Below, piece by piece: positions 15,924-21,507 of a stretch of 21,507 nucleotides of DNA. This DNA comes from Gammaproteobacteria bacterium (GTDB lineage: Bacteria; Pseudomonadota; Gammaproteobacteria; Pseudomonadales; Pseudomonadaceae), in NCBI GenBank assembly GCA_012800475.1, contig JAAZJF010000008.1:1-21507 (forward strand), in the 5' to 3' direction. The translations under genes were made by a program, and so were the position numbers. The notes below the pieces were generated by a model, which was not told the DNA's origin, made no database searches, and saw only the letters and a program-made list of their open reading frames with translations. Numbering within the stretch: position 1 is the stretch's first letter; every line of letters begins with the position of its first letter.

Positions 15924-17072
15924 TTAATGTGTCTCAGCAAATAACTGCTGCGCCATTCGACCATATCGCTCACAGTGAAAATCACTGTCGCCAAATAGAA
16001 CTTGCGCCACCCGTGAACGTTTGAGATACAGACCTAAATCGTATTCGTCCGTCACGCCGATTCCACCATGCATCTGTACAGCTTCACGGCTGATCTTATG
16101 TGCCGCTTCACCGGCTTTCCACTTGGCTAAGCTGACCATCTGCTGGCGGTTTTCCACACTGCAGTTTGCATCATTTAAGGCTTCAAAACCGGCCATCACA
16201 GCGCTGCGCGCCAACTCAAGATCCACCATCATCCAGGCTGCACGGTGTTGCAGTGCTTGGAAACTACCAATCGCCGCACCAAACTGGGTACGGGTTTTCA
16301 AGTATTCAATGGTCATTTCAAACATCACAGCGGTCGCACCGAGCAACTCAGCCGCTACACACACCGCACCACAATCCAATGCACGCTCAAGCTGAGCTTG
16401 TGCATCGCCCGTGCCAATACGTGCAGCAGCAGGCAATTGCACCGCATGCAGTGACACGCGTGCGTGATTTCTGGAATCGAGCAAACTCATGGATTCAATT
16501 TCTAAGCCGTGTGTATCCTTAGGCACTAAAAACAATGCGGTCTCACCGCAGGACATGCGCCCCGCCACCAGCAAGGCATCTGCACCCTGCGCGTCCGGCA
16601 CCCACAAATCTTCCCCGCCTAATACAAAGCCATCGCCTTGCTCGCTCACTTCAACATCCAAGTGCTCGGGGTGAAAGCGGTCTTTACCTTGAGTGGCCAA
16701 AGCAAAACGCTGCTGGCCTTCAATTAAAGCTGGCAAGAGTTCAGCGCGCTGCGCTTCAGTGGCAACATCATTAATTAAAGAGGCGCAGAGCACGACCGAT
16801 GACAATAAAGGTGCGGGCGTCAAGTTACGGCCAAGATGCTCAAATACCGGTGCAAAACCTTGGAAACCAAACTCCAAGCCACCGTAAGCCTCTGGCAAAG
16901 CAATACCACCCCAGCCAAACTCCAGCATTTGCTGCCAAACTGCGGTGTCAAAACCTTGTGGAAGTTGTTGATCTCGTATGCGTCGTTGCTCACTGACGGG
17001 CGAGCGCGCGGCTAAAAATTCGCGTGCGCTGTCGTCCAGTTGTTGTTGTTCTTCGTTATAGACAAGACTCAC
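15924..17072 (-). CDS. Acyl-CoA dehydrogenase subunit, probably the non-catalytic partner
   Basis: 382 residues with the ACAD fold. FAD-contact motif RTQFGAAIGSFQALQH (261-276) and QMHGGIGVTDE (333-343) are good, but the usual C-terminal YEGT-type catalytic region reads LFGDSDFH (359-366). Start is GTG 17072, with AGGAGG 5 nt upstream; an ATG two bases earlier is followed at once by TGA and is not usable. It follows the other ACAD gene by 9 nt. Adjacent ACAD pairs of this type form alpha2beta2 heterotetramers in steroid side-chain oxidation (ChsE4-ChsE5 and similar), one subunit carrying the base; assignment of this subunit as the FAD-binding partner is inference. Confidence 0.9.
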   Translation of the reverse strand: MSLVYNEEQQQLDDSAREFLAARSPVSEQRRIRDQQLPQGFDTAVWQQMLEFGWGGIALPEAYGGLEFGFQGFAPVFEHLGRNLTPAPLLSSVVLCASLINDVATEAQRAELLPALIEGQQRFALATQGKDRFHPEHLDVEVSEQGDGFVLGGEDLWVPDAQGADALLVAGRMSCGETALFLVPKDTHGLEIESMSLLDSRNHARVSLHAVQLPAAARIGTGDAQAQLERALDCGAVCVAAELLGATAVMFEMTIEYLKTRTQFGAAIGSFQALQHRAAWMMVDLELARSAVMAGFEALNDANCSVENRQQMVSLAKWKAGEAAHKISREAVQMHGGIGVTDEYDLGLYLKRSRVAQVLFGDSDFHCERYGRMAQQLFAETH

Positions 17073-17081
17073 ATTAACCTC

Positions 17082-18272
17082 CTATTTTCCTTCCGGAAGT
17101 CCAAGTACGCGCTTGGAAATCACGTTCAGCTGAACCTCAGAAGTTCCACCCGCAATGGCTTGGGAGAATGCATTGAGCCAAGTATTGGTCAGTGCTAACT
17201 GTTCATCACTAAAGGCTGAACCTTCCCAGCCCAGAGCACGACGCCCCATTACATCCAGTAAAACTTCAAACTTGTTCTTTTCTTGCTCGCTATGCACCAG
17301 CTTCTGAATGGATGCCATCGAGGTAATATCTTGACGGGCACGGGCCGCTTCATTTAAACGGCGCTGCGTGAGTTCAAAAGCATGCTCATCCATACGCAGC
17401 GCCATGGCGCGCTGGAACAGCGCGATATCACTGTGCTCTTGTGGTTCAGGCAGGTAATCAAACAGAGTTTCTAACAAACTGAAATGGGTCGGCAGACTGA
17501 TTTCACTGAACTTAGACATGGCGCGACGCTCATGCCCGAGTAAGGCCTTGGCCAGCGCCCAACCTTCATTCATCTCACCAATGAGCTGCGACATAGGCAC
17601 ACGCACATCATCAAAAAAGACTTGGCAAAAGCTGGATTTACCGCTGATCAAGTCAATGGGTGTCGGCGTGACACCTGGGGATTTCATATCCAACACAATC
17701 AGGCTGATGCCTGCGTGCTTAGGCTCTTTGGGGCCGGTGCGTACTAAAGCGTACATCCAGTCGGACTGATCACCGTAAGAGGTCCAGATTTTTGTACCGT
17801 TGACTACCAGATGATCGCCATCAACCCGTGCGGCTGTTTGTAAACTGGCTAAGTCAGAACCTGCGTTAGGCTCGGAGAAGCCTTGGCACCAACGGATTTC
17901 ACCACGCGCCATGGGTGGTAATAATTCACGTTTTTGGTCTTCAGTACCAAACTCCAGCAAGACTGGGCCCAGCATCCAAATACCCAAGTTGATCTGCGGT
18001 GGACGGCAACGCAGCTTACGCATTTCGGTTTCTAGCACTGTGGTTTGCTCAGCACTCAGACCACCACCACCGTACTCGACCGGCCAGCTTGGGCAAAACC
18101 AGCCTTTATCACGCATGCGTTCAAACCACAGACGTTGATCATCGTTTTTAAAATCTATTGTGCGTCCGCCCCAGACCATTTCATCGGCCGGCATCAGCCC
18201 GCGCATAGATTTTGGGCAATTCTCTTCCAGCCACTCACGTACATTGTGGCGGAACTCTTCTATGTCGTTCAT
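17082..18272 (-). CDS. Acyl-CoA dehydrogenase subunit, probably carrying the catalytic base
   Basis: 396 residues. Substrate/FAD motif CQGFSEPNAGSDLASL (129-144), KIWTSYG (161-167), and the C-terminal AGGTSEVQ (374-381). The isovaleryl-CoA-dehydrogenase-type base position is occupied by Glu248 in LLGHERRAMS, which is the likely catalytic residue since no YEGT glutamate is present. It introduces the alpha-beta double bond in an acyl-CoA, passing electrons to ETF. First gene of the operon ACAD-ACAD-ligase; the ATG has GGGAAA upstream. No copy of the 16-base box was found before it, so it may be regulated differently or read from the small gene upstream. Confidence 0.92.
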   Translation of the reverse strand: MNDIEEFRHNVREWLEENCPKSMRGLMPADEMVWGGRTIDFKNDDQRLWFERMRDKGWFCPSWPVEYGGGGLSAEQTTVLETEMRKLRCRPPQINLGIWMLGPVLLEFGTEDQKRELLPPMARGEIRWCQGFSEPNAGSDLASLQTAARVDGDHLVVNGTKIWTSYGDQSDWMYALVRTGPKEPKHAGISLIVLDMKSPGVTPTPIDLISGKSSFCQVFFDDVRVPMSQLIGEMNEGWALAKALLGHERRAMSKFSEISLPTHFSLLETLFDYLPEPQEHSDIALFQRAMALRMDEHAFELTQRRLNEAARARQDITSMASIQKLVHSEQEKNKFEVLLDVMGRRALGWEGSAFSDEQLALTNTWLNAFSQAIAGGTSEVQLNVISKRVLGLPEGK

Positions 18273-18469
18273 AGGTTTTCCCGCTTGTTACACAAGGCTA
18301 ATGAACTTTACGTTCGGTTTATTATTGTTGTCTTAATAGCTATAGCAGCGTGACGAGCACACACAATTGCTCGATAAACCTATTGTGTTTATCTACAAGC
18401 AGCAGGCTGACAACGTTCACAAGCTGAGCCTGATCAAGTATAGATTCAGGCCCAACTTGCTATGAAGGC
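18273..18469 (-). promoter_or_regulatory. Upstream region of the acyl-CoA dehydrogenase operon with inverted repeats
   Basis: ACACAAT (18361-18367) and ATTGTGT (18382-18388) form a 7-bp inverted repeat with 14-nt spacing, about 90-115 nt before the ATG at 18272, a plausible operator. GCCTGA (18427-18432) and TCAGGC (18445-18450) form a hairpin just past the small peptide gene but lack a U run, so termination there would be weak. No convincing -35/-10 pair was found. Confidence 0.3.
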
Positions 18470-18652
18470 TTACCAGTTCTGTAAGGGGGAGTAAGCAGCT
18501 GAGAAGTTTTGTGGCATTACACACTGATTCGGACTGGCCTCACAGATTTGTGCAATGGATGAAGTACCGGTTGGCGTGAGCACAACGGTGGCACTTAGCG
18601 CCATAAAGAATCCAGCAACTATAAACCCAACGGTTAATTTTTTTATTTTCAT
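18470..18652 (-). CDS. Small secreted or membrane-anchored peptide, 60 residues, unrecognised
   Basis: Starts at ATG 18652, with GGAGGA 4-5 nt upstream, the best Shine-Dalgarno in the window; the open frame extends further upstream, but that part looks non-coding. The N-terminus is MKIKKLTVGF, followed by a hydrophobic stretch to about residue 27 (signal peptide or membrane anchor). The mature part has two Cys (QICEASPNQCV, about 41-48), which could form a disulfide outside the cytoplasm. No family is recognised. It sits alone, about 197 nt before the acyl-CoA dehydrogenase operon on the same strand. It may be a real small protein or an untested reading frame; the ribosome site is the main support. 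Confidence 0.6.
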   Translation of the reverse strand: MKIKKLTVGFIVAGFFMALSATVVLTPTGTSSIAQICEASPNQCVMPQNFSAAYSPLQNW

Positions 18653-18675
18653 TATTTCCTCCGCTACATCCGCTT

Positions 18676-18705
18676 TTATAAGCTTATGTGAGGTATCAGT
18701 TGCAA
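18676..18705 (-). promoter_or_regulatory. Possible sigma-70 promoter of the small peptide gene
   Basis: Toward the gene, TTGCAA (18705-18700) is followed after 18 nt by TTATAA (18681-18676), then 23 nt to the ATG at 18652. The match is moderate and the leader would be short. The rest of 18653-18897 shows only a diverged partial box copy (18759-18770) and the palindrome listed separately. Confidence 0.3.
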
Positions 18706-18860
18706 TCACAACGTGCCACCTCAACTCCAAGGTACTCCCGCTAATCGACCGATGCGTCATCTAAATGGACTAGTTTGAAAAATACCTCAGCAGCTCAGCA
18801 TTAACGCCTTTAAAACCATACACCCAGCCCTATATTTCACAATTATCCATTGAGCCACAT

Positions 18861-18874
18861 GCGACTTAAGTCGC
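18861..18874. repeat. Perfect 14-bp palindrome GCGACTTAAGTCGC
   Basis: TTAA-centred perfect dyad between the small peptide gene and the terminator of the second DUF1302/DUF1329 operon. Its half-site GCGAC also occurs in the TTAA-centred imperfect dyad at 9683-9696, in the opposite relative arrangement. Possible regulator site; no direct evidence. Confidence 0.35.
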
Positions 18875-18897
18875 AATAAAACTTGGATTTTAGGCAT

Positions 18898-18934
18898 AAA
18901 AAAAGCCGCTTACTCAATGCGAGTAAGCGGCTTT
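18898..18934 (-). terminator. Rho-independent terminator of the second DUF1302/DUF1329 operon
   Basis: A 14-bp perfect stem, AAAGCCGCTTACTC (18902-18915) with GAGTAAGCGGCTTT (18921-18934), has a 5-nt loop. A U run follows on the minus strand, 15 nt past the DUF1329 stop codon. Confidence 0.95.
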
Positions 18935-18948
18935 GATGTGCGCGAAGC

Positions 18949-20328
18949 TTATAAACCTAAGCGACGTGCAGCCTCAGGTCCAAAGTCACCTGATTTCAGC
19001 TTACCCGTATTGAGGGTATAGGCTGATTTCTGCTCATTGACCAGGTTAAAGGCAAGGTATGAACCCGCCAGTAGGTCATGGTACAGACCTACACCCGCTT
19101 GCCATGTTTGCGCTTCATAGGCATAGAAGTAGTTGATCATCGATGTGCGCCAGAGTTGGCCACGAGCATCGAAGTTCTCACCCATCAACATCAACATGCT
19201 GTCTTCATCAACATACATGCGGCGCTTGCCGTATAAGTGGCGGTAGCCATCTTTGAGCTTACCTTCCAGTACCCAAACGCGGTGCAACTCATAGCGCATG
19301 TGATCTGGATTCACATGACCTTTGGTCAACAGCTCATCGTATGAGATGTCTTTGTCGTGAATACCGTAGGCGTTGTAAGGCACATACATTTCTTGCTTGC
19401 CCACAATGTCCCAGTTGTAACGCACACCGGAACCGTTAAAGATACGCACTTCATCAACAGTAATTGAGCCACCGCTGCCTGGGAACTGCATATCAAAGCC
19501 ATACTCAGGTGCCTGACGTACACGACGGGTACCTGGGTCATAACGCCAGCTCTGACGCGGCTCAGCCTTGTGGTTAAAGTACTCAAGACCGGTATTGACT
19601 TCACCACGATCACGCTGCGGCAAGTTGGTTTGGTTTAAGAAGTAAGCCGATGGTCCTGTGGTCGGACCTTCATTACCTGGCTTTAAAAACAACGCCAAGT
19701 TTGCTGATTTGAGCTGACCATGGCTGCGACTACCGTCAGCCAAGACATACATATTGTCAGACACCAACTCTTCACTCCACGGACGGTAAGTAAAGAATGA
19801 TGAAGTCCAGAGCAGCTCTAAGCCCGTTTTCGGGAATGGAAACGCGATACCGCCTGTGGTGGCATCAATACCTTCGCCATCATCCACCAGCTTGGCATTT
19901 TTGGCATTTTTCAAGGTCACATCACAAACTGAATCCGGAAAACGGAAATCACGGTGCGATGGGTAAATCGGCATTTGGAAGGTATCAGGGTATTTAGCAA
20001 ATAAAGCCAACTGCCCTTCAGACAACTTATCCTTATGCTCGGCAAGGTTCGCCGCAGTGATCACAAACAAGGGTTTTTCGCCCGCGTAAGGATCAATCGG
20101 GTGATTGCCTGTGCCTTTAAAATCAACATGATCAGGTGCACCCAACCATTTACCGCTCCACTCAGGAATGGTACCTGCAGCGTTACCTGCTTTTTCTGCG
20201 CCAACGCAGGTTAAATCTTTGCCTAAGCGCTGGATTTCAGCGTCAGTGGCTGCCTGCGCTGTACCAGCAAGCAAGCCCCCTACGGCTGTGACCAGCAGCA
20301 GCCTTTTTAAAGTATGCGTATAAGACAT
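18949..20328 (-). CDS. DUF1329 periplasmic protein, copy 2
   Basis: 459 residues, with a signal peptide ending near AQA|ATD (about 26). GAGG lies 5 nt before the ATG. It is a clear paralogue of the protein at 3423-4799, sharing LTCVGAE (39-45), NHPIDPYAGEKP (75-86), SEGQ (103-106), HRDFR (125-129) and RHLYGKRR in the C-terminal third. It has only two Cys in its mature part (Cys41, Cys135), at the same places as Cys40 and Cys135 of copy 1, which argues for a structural disulfide. Gap of 16 nt to the DUF1302 gene, so closely coupled, in contrast to the 83-nt spaced hairpin arrangement of copy 1. Function inferred as periplasmic carrier for the outer-membrane partner. Confidence 0.9.
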   Translation of the reverse strand: MSYTHTLKRLLLVTAVGGLLAGTAQAATDAEIQRLGKDLTCVGAEKAGNAAGTIPEWSGKWLGAPDHVDFKGTGNHPIDPYAGEKPLFVITAANLAEHKDKLSEGQLALFAKYPDTFQMPIYPSHRDFRFPDSVCDVTLKNAKNAKLVDDGEGIDATTGGIAFPFPKTGLELLWTSSFFTYRPWSEELVSDNMYVLADGSRSHGQLKSANLALFLKPGNEGPTTGPSAYFLNQTNLPQRDRGEVNTGLEYFNHKAEPRQSWRYDPGTRRVRQAPEYGFDMQFPGSGGSITVDEVRIFNGSGVRYNWDIVGKQEMYVPYNAYGIHDKDISYDELLTKGHVNPDHMRYELHRVWVLEGKLKDGYRHLYGKRRMYVDEDSMLMLMGENFDARGQLWRTSMINYFYAYEAQTWQAGVGLYHDLLAGSYLAFNLVNEQKSAYTLNTGKLKSGDFGPEAARRLGL

Positions 20329-20344
20329 AATGGCCTCGAAGCTA

Positions 20345-21507
20345 TCAGAATGTGTATTTTAAGTTAATCGCAAGGTGATCGCGGTCAGCCATCAGACGAC
20401 CTTGATTCACACTTGCCGAGGACAAGAAGTTGACCCAGGTTGCACCCACTGAAAAGTTTTGTTTGTAAACAAAATCACCACCTAATGTGAGACGTTTTTC
20501 ATTGCGACCAAAGCCTTGCGAACCAGTGCCATCAACGCTTTGCGTCCAGTTTGCATTGGTTTGCAAATCCCAGCCTTGGAAAACACTTGGGTAGTCAAGA
20601 ATGACACCCACACCAAATAGTGTGCTGGACTTAGAACCAGCATATTTGGAGTAGCTACCATTCATTGAAGAAAGTCCGGCATTCGAAATACGTAAGGTAT
20701 CCACACTTTGAATACGCTCATTCATCACTTCTCCCATCAAAGTGGTTTGATGAGCCAACCAAGACGGACCCAGAGTATAAATAGCGTTCACGTTGGTCTG
20801 TACGATCTTACCGGTTGCAGTGGCACCGAACCCATCATCATTCAGTGTGATAGCCGCACCATCACGTAAACTGAGGTCACCACCCACCTGTACAGAATCA
20901 GCAATCTTGGTACTCAGACTGATACCCGTCAGCTTGATATCTTCTAAATACTTAAACTGATAAGTACCTGCCTGAACATTCAAGTCTGAAGCGGAGCTGT
21001 AGTCGGCGCCACCAAAATACAAGGACGGATTACGATCATGGTAACGGTAGTGGTACAGACCAATTTCGGTATTAAAGTCTGGGTTAAAGCGAACCCCTAA
21101 ACCCCACTGTCCACTATCACCGGGCTTTTTAGTACCCGCATAGTAGCTATTATTAGCACCACCAGTTGGATCGAGAAAAACCTCAGACCCAGGCCCGAAG
21201 AAGTCCGAACCAAAGAAGTCACCCACTGGATTCAGTAAGTTTTCTTCCCACTTGTACTGCCAGAAACCTGTCAAAGTGACCTGCTCGTTCAGCGCCAAGT
21301 TAAAAGACACTTGACCTGCAGGCAGGTAGGTATCTTTAGCTTCGGTACCAGGTACGTTAAATTTCGTGGCATCAACAGGTGCTTGGCCCTGACTGATATT
21401 GGGCCAGAATAAACTCTCACCCCACGCCACTAAGTGACGACCGGCTTTCACCGACAGGTATTTTGAGTCACCCATAGTGAAGTTACCAAACACATAGGCA
21501 TCCAGCA
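20345..21507 (-). CDS. DUF1302 outer-membrane protein, copy 2 (5' end outside window)
   Basis: About 387 C-terminal residues are present. The frame is open to the window edge, where it reads LDAYVFGNF, equivalent to residue 153 onward of copy 1, so roughly 150 N-terminal residues including the signal peptide are missing; an apparent GTG start at 21493 is not the true start. Shared motifs with copy 1: AGRHLVAWGESLFWP, PGTEAK, LPAGQVS, LTGISLSTKI, and a barrel-type C-terminus LAINLKYTF ending in Phe. Sequence is clearly diverged from copy 1, so the two pairs may handle different compounds. The regulatory region lies outside the window. Confidence 0.9.
   Translation of the reverse strand, partial: LDAYVFGNFTMGDSKYLSVKAGRHLVAWGESLFWPNISQGQAPVDATKFNVPGTEAKDTYLPAGQVSFNLALNEQVTLTGFWQYKWEENLLNPVGDFFGSDFFGPGSEVFLDPTGGANNSYYAGTKKPGDSGQWGLGVRFNPDFNTEIGLYHYRYHDRNPSLYFGGADYSSASDLNVQAGTYQFKYLEDIKLTGISLSTKIADSVQVGGDLSLRDGAAITLNDDGFGATATGKIVQTNVNAIYTLGPSWLAHQTTLMGEVMNERIQSVDTLRISNAGLSSMNGSYSKYAGSKSSTLFGVGVILDYPSVFQGWDLQTNANWTQSVDGTGSQGFGRNEKRLTLGGDFVYKQNFSVGATWVNFLSSASVNQGRLMADRDHLAINLKYTF

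Noticed and set aside
15914..15994. 27-codon N-terminal extension of the acyl-CoA ligase
   Set aside because: It would overlap the preceding ACAD gene; AAGGGA is correctly spaced only for ATG 15913.
18653..18760. 36-codon N-terminal extension of the small peptide
   Set aside because: Covers the candidate promoter and the Shine-Dalgarno site; has no signal-peptide character.
18759..18774. Fifth copy of the box, ATCTAAATGGACTAGT on the plus strand
   Set aside because: The conserved GATG end is lost and the orientation points at no plus-strand gene; listed as a diverged or chance match.
1..21507. Insertion sequence, phage, toxin-antitoxin, tRNA or CRISPR content
   Set aside because: No transposase frame, no terminal inverted repeats, no cloverleaf-like or regularly spaced repeats were seen; the window looks like a plain catabolic cluster.

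Overview
The window is a block of catabolic genes from a Gram-negative bacterium, most likely a gammaproteobacterium of the Pseudomonas/marine Pseudomonadales-Cellvibrionales type. This rests on outer-membrane DUF1302/DUF1329 proteins with cleavable signal peptides, moderate GC (about half, judged by eye), compact operons with clear Shine-Dalgarno sites, and gene families typical of that group. The species cannot be named from the sequence. No tRNA, rRNA, CRISPR array, insertion sequence or phage gene was seen.

Layout. (1) 1-796, minus: 5' part of a BphC/HsaC-type extradiol ring-cleavage dioxygenase, cut by the window edge. (2) 3155-997, minus: a thiolase-fold protein lacking the thiolase catalytic residues, then a DUF35-MaoC fusion, ending in a terminator. 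(3) 9504-3423, minus: a FATP-type acyl-CoA synthetase, a metallo-beta-lactamase-fold hydrolase, a DUF1302 outer-membrane protein and a DUF1329 periplasmic protein, ending in a terminator. (4) 9749-14117, plus, divergent from (3): an MFS transporter, a meta-cleavage-product hydrolase and an Old-Yellow-Enzyme/2,4-dienoyl-CoA-reductase-type flavoprotein, ending in a bidirectional terminator. (5) 18272-14237, minus: two acyl-CoA dehydrogenase subunits and a second acyl-CoA ligase. (6) 18652-18470, minus: a 60-residue secreted peptide gene. (7) 21507-18949, minus: a second DUF1302/DUF1329 pair, the DUF1302 gene cut by the window edge.

How the genes fit together (inference). The set matches uptake, CoA activation and degradation of a hydrophobic polycyclic acid: outer-membrane DUF1302/DUF1329 and inner-membrane MFS proteins for transport, two CoA ligases for activation, an acyl-CoA dehydrogenase pair plus MaoC hydratase plus thiolase-like aldolase for side-chain removal, and an extradiol dioxygenase plus C-C hydrolase for ring opening. 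Steroid or bile-acid catabolism is the best guess; a resin-acid (abietane diterpenoid) pathway is the main alternative. No ring hydroxylase that would decide this lies in the window.

The least expected signal is a 16-base motif (about GTCTNNAYGGACGATG) before four transcription units in the same orientation. It sits exactly 20 nt upstream of a plausible -10 hexamer each time and is the candidate binding site of one activator controlling the whole cluster. Several starts were moved to internal ATG codons because the Shine-Dalgarno sequence decides them.
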